From assembly GCA_013140715.1 (NCBI GenBank), contig JABFSG010000038.1, positions 1 to 64,000 on the forward strand: a DNA stretch of 64,000 nucleotides. The letters run 5' to 3'. Under the pieces are notes generated by a model, which saw only the letters and a list, made by a program, of their open reading frames with translations, made no database searches and had not been told where the DNA came from. Both the position numbers and the translations under genes were made by a program. Shown here one piece after another: positions 45,356 through 54,488 of the stretch (the stretch's first letter is position 1; each line of letters starts with the position of its first letter). This DNA comes from Nitrospiraceae bacterium. GTDB taxonomy: Bacteria; Nitrospirota; Nitrospiria; Nitrospirales; Nitrospiraceae.

Positions 45356-47053
45356 TTACTCGCCTACACTCGGCCGAACGTCGCGAATGCGAAGCTGGAT
45401 TCGATCTCGCCCATTCCAGTGATTCAGTTCCGGCGTGAAGGCCAGATCGACCGGGGTGCGTGACGGGATACCCCGTTCCAGCAACGACTTCATGCCGAAT
45501 CCAATACTATCGAACGGCGGCGAAGTCCCTTGCCGCACGGTCATCTTCAGATGTTTCTCACCGACCGTACGCGAATCCATGACGTCGAGACCGGTCACTG
45601 CAAACGTCGGCTCTGGATTGCCTGCGCCGAACGGATACAGCGAACCGATTTCCTGGATCAATTGCAGATTCACTTCATCCAGACGCACTTCGGCATCGAC
45701 GGTTAATGTTGGAACTTTCGCTCCATCCTCGGTCCATCTTGCCGCCACCTCGGAAAATCTGGAACGAAACTCGTCGATCCGGGACTCTCGAATAGTCACC
45801 CCAGCGGCGCTCGGATGCCCGCCGAACGATTCCAGCATCTCCCGGCAAGCGGCCAACCCTTGATAGAGGTCGAACCCGCCGGTCGTCCTGGCCGAGCCTT
45901 TGGCCATGCCCTGCTCATTGATAGCCATAACAATGGCCGGGCGCTGAAACCGATCGACCAGACGCGCCGCCACGATACCGACCACCCCCAGATGCCAGTG
46001 TCTGGAAGCCAGTACGAGCGCAGGCGACAATTCTCGATCCTTCAGAGAAGCCAGCGCTTCCGCCATGATATCCACTTCGATGCGTTGCCGCTCCCGATTC
46101 AGCTGTTCAAGCCTGTCTGCCAACTGTTGCGCCTCGGCCGGGTTGTCGGTCGTCAACAACCGTACACCCAACATGGCATCGTCCAATCGTCCGGCGGCAT
46201 TGATACGCGGCGCCAGCTTGAACGCGATCGTCTCCGCCGTGCAGTCCCGCGTCACCCCCGCAACCTGCTTCAACGTCCGAACGCCGCAACGAGAGCCACG
46301 CGACAGCTGCACCAATCCCTCTCGTACAAAATTTCGATTCTCATCGTGCAACGGGACGACATCCGCAACCGTCGCCAAGGCCACAAGATCGAGCAACGAC
46401 TCCAGCGGCACACCAGCGACTCCGTAGCGCATCTGATAGGCCTGCGCTACCTTATAGGCCAAGGCAGCGGAACAGAGACCGCGAAAAGGATAGAGGGCAC
46501 CGACTCGATGGGGATTGAGCACCGCCACAGCCTGCGGCATGTCCTCGTCGGTCTGGTGATGGTCTGTGACCACCACATCCATGCCAAGCTGTGCGGCTAA
46601 CGCAATTTCTTTATGCGAAGTCGTACCGCAATCGGAGGTCACCAGAAGGGAGATGCCTTCGTCATATAGACGCTGAACGGCTCCTAGATTGAGTCCATAG
46701 CCCTCGCGCAGACGATGGGGGACATAGGCTCGAACCTGCGCGCCCAACCCGCCAAAGAACGACATGTAGAGACTGGTTGCGGTAATCCCATCGACATCGT
46801 AATCGCCGTAGAAACAGATCGGCTCCCGAGTCGTCACGGCACGGTGCAATCGTTCGACCGCCTGCTCCATGTCTGGGATCAAAAACGGATCGTGCGGTGT
46901 CTGCAGCGACATCCAGATCGTGGCTTCATCCGGCGTGGTCACGCCACGAGCCAGAAACAACGACGCGGTGACCGGAGAAATCGAGAGAGCCTGAGCCAAC
47001 GAAGCCCGCTGGGACAGATTGATATCGCGAAAGACCCAGAGCTTGGACTTCAT
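45356..47053 (-). CDS. recJ: single-stranded-DNA exonuclease RecJ
   Basis: A 565-residue DHH-family exonuclease. The motifs DYDVDG (84-89), SDCGT near 140, and DHH at 164-166 form the two-metal site; the DHHA1 region with GGHPSAAG is intact, and a C-terminal OB-like domain follows. RecJ degrades 5' ends of single-stranded DNA in recombination and mismatch repair. It has no clear ribosome-binding site but is closely followed by rsh. Confidence 0.93.
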   Translation of the reverse strand: MKSKLWVFRDINLSQRASLAQALSISPVTASLFLARGVTTPDEATIWMSLQTPHDPFLIPDMEQAVERLHRAVTTREPICFYGDYDVDGITATSLYMSFFGGLGAQVRAYVPHRLREGYGLNLGAVQRLYDEGISLLVTSDCGTTSHKEIALAAQLGMDVVVTDHHQTDEDMPQAVAVLNPHRVGALYPFRGLCSAALAYKVAQAYQMRYGVAGVPLESLLDLVALATVADVVPLHDENRNFVREGLVQLSRGSRCGVRTLKQVAGVTRDCTAETIAFKLAPRINAAGRLDDAMLGVRLLTTDNPAEAQQLADRLEQLNRERQRIEVDIMAEALASLKDRELSPALVLASRHWHLGVVGIVAARLVDRFQRPAIVMAINEQGMAKGSARTTGGFDLYQGLAACREMLESFGGHPSAAGVTIRESRIDEFRSRFSEVAARWTEDGAKVPTLTVDAEVRLDEVNLQLIQEIGSLYPFGAGNPEPTFAVTGLDVMDSRTVGEKHLKMTVRQGTSPPFDSIGFGMKSLLERGIPSRTPVDLAFTPELNHWNGRDRIQLRIRDVRPSVGE

Positions 47054-47153
47054 GAAAGCCTCGTCAAATATCTTGAGCTAAAGAGAAGCTAACTATCTGA
47101 GAATTAAAGGGATACTAGCCGCTCAGCCCGGCGTTGTCAAACTGGAGGGACGG

Positions 47154-47248
47154 GTTGATCTGATTTATTTAGTTTGTTTTGTTCATTTGGTTCATCTGCT
47201 TCAATCAAACAAACCAACCAAATAGACCAACCAAACCAGAGCAACCAG
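47154..47248. repeat. family B palindromic repeat, copy 4
   Basis: GGTTGATCTGATTTATTTAG, TTGTTTTGTTCATTTGG and the answering AACAAACCAACCAAATAGACC, ending CCAGAGCAACC. It is followed by the family A-like fragment TTTCAGCATCCTGCG. Confidence 0.7.
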
Positions 47249-47334
47249 CCGGTGTTGTTTCAGCATCCTGCGAAACACTGGAGCGTGATGAGGAGGAAGG
47301 AACGGGAAGGAGTATGTCTGCTCAACTACTGAGA

Positions 47335-47532
47335 CTACTCCCCCCCTTTTTGCACATAGTTCTTCACGAATTCTTCTGCGTTCGTTTCGAGTACGTCGTC
47401 GATTTCATCTACGAGCTTATCGATGTCTTCTTTTAATTTTTTACCGGCTTCGACGACTTTGGGATTCGCCTTGACCTCTTCCTTCCCCTGAGGCTCTCGC
47501 CTGGGTTCCTGTTTACGTTCTTGTTTCTCCAT
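47335..47532 (-). CDS. prokaryotic ubiquitin-like protein (Pup/UBact)
   Basis: A 65-residue hydrophilic protein. The ORF track starts too early; GGGAGGTG precedes the ATG at 47532. The N-terminal half is disordered-looking and Glu/Lys/Gln-rich; the C-terminal half KLVDEIDDVLETNAEEFVK and YVQKGGE matches Pup of actinobacteria closely. Pup ends in GGQ (deamidated) or GGE; a genomic GGE could be ligated to lysines by PafA without Dop deamidation. Homologues in Nitrospirae are called UBact. No pafA, dop, proteasome or ARC ATPase gene is in this window; it sits between hppA and recJ. Confidence 0.9.
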   Translation of the reverse strand: MEKQERKQEPRREPQGKEEVKANPKVVEAGKKLKEDIDKLVDEIDDVLETNAEEFVKNYVQKGGE

Positions 47533-47686
47533 CCGAGCACCTCCCGTGATTCTGGGAAACCCTCGTGGACCAGCCACCAGCATGATCCCGTACGATCACC
47601 TTACTCTATGATTCTTTTAACCGTCAAGCCGAGCATGGAAACGTGAAACATGAAACTCGCAACGAGAGACGCTGATCTCGTCGTTC

Positions 47687-49741
47687 TTACTTGATGATCA
47701 GCGACACAATCAGCAAGGCCACAATGTTAATAACCTTGATCATCGGATTGATCGCTGGACCAGCCGTATCCTTATAGGGATCGCCGACCGTATCGCCCGT
47801 CACCGCCGCCTTGTGGGTATCTGTTCCCTTCAAGCCCTGCTCTTCAATAAATTTCTTCGCGTTGTCCCAGGCGCCGCCGCCGCTCGTCATCGAGATGGCT
47901 ACAAACAAACCGGTGACGATGCTGCCAACGAGCATGCCGCCCAACGCCTGCGGCCCTAGGATTACGCCGACGACAATCGGCGAGATGACGGGAATCAATC
48001 CCGGCACCATCATCTTCTTGATCGCCGCCTGCGTCACAATATCCACGCAAGTGCCATATTCCGGCTTGCCGGTCCCTTCCATAATCCCCTTGATCGTTCG
48101 AAACTGCCTCCGCACCTCTTCCACCACCATGCCCGCTGCCTCTCCCACCGCTTTCATGCAGAGAGCCCCAAAGATAAAGGGCAACATCCCGCCCAGGAAG
48201 AGTCCGACCAGGACGGACGGATTGGAAAGATCGAACGTGCTCGCGCCACTCCCCTTTGCCACTTCACGCGCATACTCAGCGAACAGCACCACGGCCGCGA
48301 GACCGGCCGATCCGATCGCATAGCCCTTGGTCACAGCCTTCGTCGTATTACCGACCGCATCCAGTGGATCGGTAATGTCGCGCACCTCTTTGCCAAGATG
48401 GGCCATCTCCGCAATACCGCCTGCATTGTCTGTGATCGGGCCGAAGGCATCAATCGCCACCACAATACCGGCCATCGACAACATCGACACCGCTGCAACG
48501 GCCACACCGTACAAACCGCCAGAGGCCGCGCCGCCGCAGACCCAGTAGCTCGAAAGGATTGCGGCCCCAATCACCACCACAGGCCAGGCCGTCGCCTCCA
48601 TGCCCACTGCTAGCCCTGCGATAATGTTTGTGGCATGACCCGTTTCACTGGCCTTGGCAATGGCCTTCACAGGCTTATAGCTCTTGGAGGTGTAGTAATC
48701 GGTGATAAAAACGAGTCCGAGGGTCACAGCCAAGCCGATCAATGCTGCGATGAAGTAGCTCACCCCGCTTACCCCACCCACACCGTCCATGATCGTGTTC
48801 GTGACAGGATAGAACGCCACCGCGGCAATGCCACCCGCTACAAACAGGCCCTTATAGAGCGCCGTCATGATCTCGCCGCCCTGGCCTACCCTCACGAAGA
48901 AAATCCCGATGATCGTCGCGAAGATCGTGACGCCTCCGAGAGCGAGCGGATAGAGAATCGGAGCGCTGACTCCCTTGAACAGAGTGAAAGCCAAGACCAT
49001 GGCAGCCACCGTCGTCACTGCGTAGGTCTCGAAGAGATCTGCGGCCATACCGGCGCAGTCGCCGACATTGTCTCCCACATTGTCCGCAATGACCGCCGGG
49101 TTACGAGGGTCATCCTCTGGAATCCCTGCCTCGACTTTTCCGACAAGGTCTGCGCCGACGTCCGCCGCTTTCGTATAGATACCTCCGCCGACACGAGCGA
49201 ATACTGAAATCAAACTGCCGCCGAACCCAAGACTCAACAACGCATGAATCGCATGTTCCTGTCCTGCAAACTGCGATGCCAGCGCATAGAATGTGGTGAT
49301 GGCCAGCAAGCCCAAACCGATCAACAAGAGTCCTGTCACCGCACCGCCACGGAACGCCACGGTCAGCGCCGCATTCATCCCATTATGGGCAGCCTGGGCT
49401 GTCCGGACGTTCGCCCGCACGGCAATGACCATGCCGACATACCCAGCCAGCGATGATGCGCCGGCGCCGATCAAGAATCCAATCGCGGTCAGTAAGCCGA
49501 ATTTATCGGAGAAAGCGCCCGCACCCCACAACACGACGAATAACACTGCTGCGACGACACCGACAGTCCGGTACTGGCGATTCAGGTAGGCGCTTGCGCC
49601 CTCCTGGATGGCCTTCGCGATGTCCTGCATCTTTTGGTTACCGGCGTCCAGCTTGAATACCCACATGGCCAGGTACAGGCCATAGGCAATACCGGTCACT
49701 GCCGCTATCAACGCAAACGTAATAATCACCGAGTCACTCAC
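47687..49741 (-). CDS. hppA: proton-translocating inorganic pyrophosphatase
   Basis: A 684-residue integral membrane pyrophosphatase with about 16 membrane segments. The substrate site [11 protein letters not shown] and [16 protein letters not shown] is intact. The segment [17 protein letters not shown] has Lys where potassium-dependent enzymes have Ala, so this should be the potassium-independent proton-pumping type. It conserves energy from pyrophosphate as proton motive force, useful to a lithotroph with low-energy substrates. It is transcribed towards pup/UBact. Confidence 0.95.
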   Translation of the reverse strand: MSDSVIITFALIAAVTGIAYGLYLAMWVFKLDAGNQKMQDIAKAIQEGASAYLNRQYRTVGVVAAVLFVVLWGAGAFSDKFGLLTAIGFLIGAGASSLAGYVGMVIAVRANVRTAQAAHNGMNAALTVAFRGGAVTGLLLIGLGLLAITTFYALASQFAGQEHAIHALLSLGFGGSLISVFARVGGGIYTKAADVGADLVGKVEAGIPEDDPRNPAVIADNVGDNVGDCAGMAADLFETYAVTTVAAMVLAFTLFKGVSAPILYPLALGGVTIFATIIGIFFVRVGQGGEIMTALYKGLFVAGGIAAVAFYPVTNTIMDGVGGVSGVSYFIAALIGLAVTLGLVFITDYYTSKSYKPVKAIAKASETGHATNIIAGLAVGMEATAWPVVVIGAAILSSYWVCGGAASGGLYGVAVAAVSMLSMAGIVVAIDAFGPITDNAGGIAEMAHLGKEVRDITDPLDAVGNTTKAVTKGYAIGSAGLAAVVLFAEYAREVAKGSGASTFDLSNPSVLVGLFLGGMLPFIFGALCMKAVGEAAGMVVEEVRRQFRTIKGIMEGTGKPEYGTCVDIVTQAAIKKMMVPGLIPVISPIVVGVILGPQALGGMLVGSIVTGLFVAISMTSGGGAWDNAKKFIEEQGLKGTDTHKAAVTGDTVGDPYKDTAGPAINPMIKVINIVALLIVSLIIK

Positions 49742-50446
49742 TGTAGGCTCCTCCCGTAATCAGAATGGGTAAAAAAGCTCCGGCTTTGTTCCTGTCTTCG
49801 GTGTCTGCCTGCAGCCTTGCAGGCCTGCCCGCACGCAGACAGGCGGGTCACACGGGAGAGCCCTCTTGACCATCATGCACATGCGCCAATCTCAGCTCTG
49901 CGCAAACTTACCAACCACATGATGTATGTCACACAACTCCCAATGCTTCAACCCATCAAAAGTACATGAGTCAGAAGGGTAAAACGCGAGGTGGTGCAGA
50001 TTCGGTCCGTGCAGTTAACTGCCTGAAAATGTGGGCCATTCTATACAGATGACGTGGAAGGATCAAGCGAAAAGAGGGGGAAACGGATGCCAGCACGATG
50101 AAAAGGATTGGAAGAACACCCGCATTAAGTCCTGCGCTCCCGGAATGTGAGACCTGAGAAGGAAAGAACGGGAGCGGTCAGGTGCCCTTCTTGCTCGCAG
50201 TCAAGGGCAGCCTCAACCACTCCCTTGGCAGATGTTTAGCGCAGGGAAGGGATTTGGCTCGACGGGCGCCGGGGGCCCAACAGGGGTGCCATTCCTAGTG
50301 AGAGAAGCAAGCTAGCTTGGAGGCGTCAATTCGATCGATAACGGTCACTCCGTACCATGAGTGAGAAAGCGTAACCGCTGAACCGTCAGCTGTTGAACGG
50401 CTGCCCCCCCCCACTTCCCTGGCGCCCTTGCAATCGTTTCTGCCCA
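49742..50446. other. 700-base intergenic region
   Basis: No convincing gene. It holds a local inverted repeat with CCTGCAGCCTTGCAGG near 49810, segments rich in GGGAG and CAGGTGCCC like the spacer at 14.5-14.8 kb, and probably the promoter of hppA. The 63-codon ORF-track entry at 50295 has an unnatural composition. Confidence 0.45.
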
Positions 50447-51088
50447 TCAGTCTTTGATTACACCGGGATAGACAGCTTTTATACATACCTGGCAGATACC
50501 GTGACTAAACTCCGCTTCTGAATGGGTCTGAATGTATTCCTCCAAATGTTGCCAATTCCCGTTGTCTGTCCGAACTCGCTTGCACTTGGCACAGATTGGA
50601 ATCAACCCGTGCAATACTTTGACTTCCCGCAACGCTCGTTCGAGTTCTTGTGTCCGCACCAGCAAGTCCTGCTCTCTCGCCTTACGAGTGTCTCGTTCTT
50701 CTTTTAACGCGAGCGCCGAGGATACGCGGGCGACGAGTTCTGCTGGATTGACCGGCTTACGTATATAGTCCATCGCACCGGCAGCAAAGGCTGCGAGAAG
50801 AGATTGTTCGTCGGTCTTCACGGTAATGACGATGATGGGAATATCCTGAAGCCATTCGATAGCCTTAATTCGTCGACAGGCTTCAAGTCCATCTACGCCA
50901 GGAAGCATGATATCCATCAGGATGAGATCGATCTCTTCCTTCCTCTGTCCAACGCTCTCTTGACTCAGCAATCCCAGCGCAGCCTCAGCAGAGTCGGCAA
51001 CCATCAGCGACTCGTAACCAGCTGCGCGAAGCCTGGTTGATAGCAATGTCTGCTCATCGTGCGAATCATCTACAATGATAATGGCCAC
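50447..51088 (-). CDS. response regulator with C-terminal Cys-rich module
   Basis: A 213-residue protein beginning with GTG after GGGAG. Residues 1-125 are a receiver domain (VDDS, phospho-acceptor Asp59 in MDIMLPG, Thr in VITVKT, Lys in IRKPVN). A coiled-coil helix (ARDLL-type EQDLLVRTQELERALREVK) joins it to a 50-residue module with CAKC and a later HGICQVC. The CxxC...CxxC arrangement suggests a metal-bound or redox-sensing tip seen at the ends of many receivers and histidine kinases. No partner kinase is adjacent, so the output is unknown. Confidence 0.82.
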   Translation of the reverse strand: MAIIIVDDSHDEQTLLSTRLRAAGYESLMVADSAEAALGLLSQESVGQRKEEIDLILMDIMLPGVDGLEACRRIKAIEWLQDIPIIVITVKTDEQSLLAAFAAGAMDYIRKPVNPAELVARVSSALALKEERDTRKAREQDLLVRTQELERALREVKVLHGLIPICAKCKRVRTDNGNWQHLEEYIQTHSEAEFSHGICQVCIKAVYPGVIKD

Positions 51089-51310
51089 AATTTTTGTCTC
51101 CCGTTGCAGAGAAATATGTCTATCCAGTGCTCTTGAGTCTGTCGAAAATATTTGTACCCACGAGTTTCAGTCTACCGCCAGGGCCTGGATAATACGCTCA
51201 GTTGTGTCGTGAGTTCCATAGAGCTTTCTGGAGCAGCCTCATATGACCTCTGAACGGATAGGTTTACGGGGATGACTGGGTTTGTTATAGTGCGCACGGA
51301 GGAAATATTC

Positions 51311-51565
51311 GTGGGCGTGGCGCCGGATTATATTTTGGTGGAAGGACAGACCTTCAGCAAAGCGAAACTATCGCTGGATAACCACGTCTACAAGAACTGT
51401 GCAATCGATGACTGCGATATCTATTTCAGCGGTGGACAATACGAATTGCTCGACACCCACATCACCAATTCCCGCCTCATCCTCAATCACCCGGCCAAGG
51501 GCATGTACAACGCCGTCCAGATTTTTAAGATGAAGTCGCCTGGCTCCAGCATTATTTTCGAGTGA
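51311..51565 (+). CDS. hypothetical protein, beta-rich
   Basis: The GTG at 51311 follows GGAGG at a good spacing; the track's ATG at 51272 lacks one. The 84-residue product alternates polar and hydrophobic residues (VYKNCAIDDCDIYFSGGQYELLD), with strand periodicity like a short pentapeptide or beta-helix fold, where N/D-C-x-I-x units stack. No family is recognised. A palindromic spacer follows the stop. Confidence 0.55.
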   Translation: MGVAPDYILVEGQTFSKAKLSLDNHVYKNCAIDDCDIYFSGGQYELLDTHITNSRLILNHPAKGMYNAVQIFKMKSPGSSIIFE

Positions 51566-51648
51566 AGCGTATCTCATGAAGCGTTGGTCGTATCGCCCGA
51601 GACCGAAAACATTCAGGTCTTCAACGAGATACGCTTCACGATTCACGC
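51563..51648. repeat. family E palindromic spacer, copy 2
   Basis: GTGAAGCGTATCTCATGAAG on the left answers GAGATACGCTTCACG on the right with a shorter inner pairing GAAAACATTCAGGTC. It lies between convergent genes and may act as a bidirectional terminator. Confidence 0.5.
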
Positions 51649-51654
51649 GCGACG

Positions 51655-52899
51655 TTATCTGTTGACTGGAACGTTTTCGACGTACTTGATGATCTCGATC
51701 GGCTGAAAGGCCGGGTCAAACGATCCCCTGGAGGATTCGGCTTCGACTCGCTGTATAAAGGGGGCGGGGCCTGTGAGCGGCGCGTAGCTGAGGGTCACCT
51801 CGACGTCGAACGTCCTGGTGTCTTTCGGCGTGGGGAAGGTAAAGGTCTCGACACGTGTTTCGTCCGGTTTCAAGACCGTATCCTCAAGAACCTTGACTGC
51901 CTCGAAATCGAAGGTCGTCTTCTGGCCCTTGGCGTCTTGATAGACTCGCCCATAGACCCGCTTGTCGGTAAAAACGGTCTTCAGATTCTTCCCCTTGATA
52001 TCCAGATCCAACAGCACTGATGCCCAGGCCGGATGGGTAGCCGGTAGGTTGTGCGGAACGAGACTCTGCACCTTCACCGTGATGGTCGTCTTCTCCCCCT
52101 CGATTTTCGTCTGGACATCCAGCTTGGCCGCTTCCTGGCGAAGCTTGCCGAGACGTCCGGGGAAGGTATGGTTCGCCACCTTCCGCTTCTTTTCCCCATT
52201 CGCCGACTCGCCGACTTGCTCCGGCATGTGACAGGTCTGGCATTCTTTGCCGGCCTTCGTCATCTTGTCCTGGTCCCAACTACCCAACAAATCGTTGGTC
52301 TTGCCGAGGTTGGTCGCAGAGGGAACGGACTGGTGGCAATTAAGACAAAGGTCCGACTTTTGAAATAGCCCCAGCTCCATCGACTGATGGGCGAGATTCG
52401 GCACGAAATCCTTATAGGGACCATAGAGAGTCATACTCCCAAGTTCGTACTTGGGCTCCGGTGGTTGTTTCGCCCGATCGACATGCTTGATCAAGTGACA
52501 TTGTGCGCAGGCCACTCCATCCAGCAATGGGTCACCGGACTTGGCCTGCTCGATAAAATGTTGGACCTGATCGGGGAATTCTCGGATGTGCGGCGCGTGG
52601 CAGCGAAAGCACTGAGCTTTGTCTTTCCCTGCTGGAGAAACCAAAAATGTGTCGAGTGAGGCGCGGAACGCCGGGGAATGGATCGAATGGGCGAGAGGAG
52701 AGATTTCCCACTCTTCAAACACCCGCTCATGGCAACGTTTACACTTGCTGGAACTGGGGAAGGATTTTTCGAGGGTGTTCTGGGGCTTGGCCGTTTCCTG
52801 CGCGAACGAACTACTACCGAACCAAGACGAGAAGAGCAACGCCAGCACGATTGCCGCGCCAATCGCGATTTTTACAGGGATCGAGTCTCGCATCACCAT
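51655..52899 (-). CDS. exported pentaheme cytochrome c
   Basis: The start was moved from 53040 to the ATG at 52899, preceded by GGAAGGG; this leaves a signal peptide ending SFAQE. The mature part has five heme motifs: CKRCH, CFRCH, CAQCH, CLNCH and CQTCH. The first is followed by ERVFEEW and the last by MPEQ, the same layout as the neighbouring gene and the one at 35173. The C-terminal 170 residues are a beta-rich domain without hemes. It should carry electrons in the periplasm. It is downstream of the similar cytochrome at 53181 and separated from it by repeats. Confidence 0.88.
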   Translation of the reverse strand: MVMRDSIPVKIAIGAAIVLALLFSSWFGSSSFAQETAKPQNTLEKSFPSSSKCKRCHERVFEEWEISPLAHSIHSPAFRASLDTFLVSPAGKDKAQCFRCHAPHIREFPDQVQHFIEQAKSGDPLLDGVACAQCHLIKHVDRAKQPPEPKYELGSMTLYGPYKDFVPNLAHQSMELGLFQKSDLCLNCHQSVPSATNLGKTNDLLGSWDQDKMTKAGKECQTCHMPEQVGESANGEKKRKVANHTFPGRLGKLRQEAAKLDVQTKIEGEKTTITVKVQSLVPHNLPATHPAWASVLLDLDIKGKNLKTVFTDKRVYGRVYQDAKGQKTTFDFEAVKVLEDTVLKPDETRVETFTFPTPKDTRTFDVEVTLSYAPLTGPAPFIQRVEAESSRGSFDPAFQPIEIIKYVENVPVNR

Positions 52900-52953
52900 T
52901 CCGCCCTTCCGCCTCGAGTTCTTACCTGATATCCATATCAAATTAACCGCAGA

Positions 52954-52980
52954 ATGCTCAAAAAGGCCAGCCTTCTCACC
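52954..52980. repeat. family A left-end fragment
   Basis: GCAGAATGCTCAAAAAGGCC, the left terminus of family A, upstream of the cytochrome start. No right half follows before the family C segment. Confidence 0.6.
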
Positions 52981-53069
52981 CGCCCGGCCTGAATCTGCAA
53001 GACAACCTCTTCGCCCAGGCACGCGCCTTAGCCCAAACAAGACCGCAGGCGAACTATCATTTTACAAGG

Positions 53070-53160
53070 GGTAGGTGGGATGCCCCCAACTGCGCGCGTT
53101 CAACGAGGGCTTTCTGAAGTCGCGTGTTGCGCGAGCACGGGGATCGTCCCAGCTACCCCG
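53070..53160. repeat. family C repeat, copy 4
   Basis: ACTGCGCGCGTTCAACGAGG and CGCGTGTTGCGCGAGCACGG, inverted relative to copies 1 and 2. It lies between the two tandem cytochrome genes. Confidence 0.6.
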
Positions 53161-53180
53161 CCTCCCTTTGTAGCATCCTG

Positions 53181-54488
53181 CTAAAGTGTTTTGGTTCGGT
53201 ACGTCAACAAGCGTGGTTGCGTATACTCATCGAAAATCTTCTTCGCGCTCTCCCGCTCTTTGTCCGTCGCCAGGGTCGCGAGATATTTCTCTCTGAGTGC
53301 CGGTTCGGGCGTCGGAATCAAGGCATAGTTCAATACGACTTCAAGCGATGCGGCGGTCGAGCCGGACGGGATCGCAAGGGAAAATGGGACTTTCCTCGTA
53401 TGGCCGCCCTTGATGAAGGGGTCAGGGATCGGGCCACGGAGGATTTTGTCGTACGACAAGCCGAACTGCCTGGTCTCTTCCTTCAGCACTTTGCCCTGCG
53501 CATCCTTGACGGTCAGAACCAGATAAAACTGCTTGAGCACCGGATCCCCGTCAGGGAAGCTATGAGGGAGACTGCCGATTTTGACCAACGCCGTCCCCTC
53601 CACCGCCGCAGCAGACTTGCTGGTTTCAAGATCCACGCGAGGCATCCATTCGGCCTGTAGATTTCGATTCTTCAGCATGGTACCGGACACCACCACACCG
53701 CGGAACCAGTGGCGACCGATGGCGCGCGTCATGGCTCCGCGCTTCGACGTGGAACTGCCGGTCGAGGACTCCATGTGGCAATCTTGGCAAACCGTTCCTT
53801 GCAGGATCTCGCCCGGCAGATCCCTCTGCGTCACATCCTTGACCTTATCGAAGTGACAGGAGGCACAATAGTTCGCGCCACGGAACAGATCGGACTGTGT
53901 CGCAGGATGGACGAGATTCTCCTCTGGGTTCGCATAGGGACCGTAAATCATCTTGCCCGGCTCGATCTTGAACGAGGGTGGAGAGTTCGGCGTCTGCTCG
54001 ACCTGCTTGATCAGATGGCAGGAAGCGCACCCGATGCCCTCCACTTGCGGTTTTCCGGCCAGCACCTGCGCCACGATCTTGTCGGCATGTTGAGGGAAGA
54101 CGGTCGTTGAAGGCGCGTGGCAAGAGAGACAGCGGCCTCGCTCATCAGTCGTCGGATCGGTCTGCAACCACAGGCCCAAGACCGTGCGGAACACCGGCGA
54201 CTCCAGTGATGTGCCATGCAATAGCGCGGCATCGACCCGACCGAAGGTCTTGAGGTCCGGCGTCTGCTCACGCGCGCCTTTCCACTCCTCATAGTGCCGA
54301 TCGTGGCATTGCTTGCAATCTTCCGATCGAATGAAGATCTTTTCAATTTCAGCCACCCAATCGCCAGGAGCTTCCGTCTTTTGAGCGACAGCATGGCCAC
54401 GATAGAGGCCAATGACGGCCATAATGAGCGTAAAGAACAGTCCGGCAATGATACGTGGTGCAAACTGCCTACATCGTGACATCGTCAA
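53181..54488 (-). CDS. membrane-anchored pentaheme cytochrome c
   Basis: A 435-residue protein with an N-terminal membrane or signal segment (IIAGLFFTLIMAVIGLY) and five heme motifs: CKQCH, CLSCH, CASCH, CASCH and CQDCH. The first is followed by DRHYEEW and the second by AP, as in the cytochrome downstream. A C-terminal beta-rich domain of about 190 residues has no hemes. Its ATG overlaps the stop codon of the PDZ gene by ATGA, so the two are coupled. The TAG stop is formed by the family A-like end TAGCAGGATGCTA. Electron transfer for the NXR-type cluster is a plausible role. Confidence 0.88.
   Translation of the reverse strand: MTMSRCRQFAPRIIAGLFFTLIMAVIGLYRGHAVAQKTEAPGDWVAEIEKIFIRSEDCKQCHDRHYEEWKGAREQTPDLKTFGRVDAALLHGTSLESPVFRTVLGLWLQTDPTTDERGRCLSCHAPSTTVFPQHADKIVAQVLAGKPQVEGIGCASCHLIKQVEQTPNSPPSFKIEPGKMIYGPYANPEENLVHPATQSDLFRGANYCASCHFDKVKDVTQRDLPGEILQGTVCQDCHMESSTGSSTSKRGAMTRAIGRHWFRGVVVSGTMLKNRNLQAEWMPRVDLETSKSAAAVEGTALVKIGSLPHSFPDGDPVLKQFYLVLTVKDAQGKVLKEETRQFGLSYDKILRGPIPDPFIKGGHTRKVPFSLAIPSGSTAASLEVVLNYALIPTPEPALREKYLATLATDKERESAKKIFDEYTQPRLLTYRTKTL

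Noticed and set aside
47179-47436. Plus-strand 85-codon ORF starting in the palindrome
   Set aside because: It begins in a family B repeat and runs antisense over the Pup/UBact gene.
50295-50486. 63-codon minus-strand ORF before the response regulator
   Set aside because: Composition is unlike a protein, it overlaps the 3' end of the response regulator and spacer sequence, and no start signal is seen.
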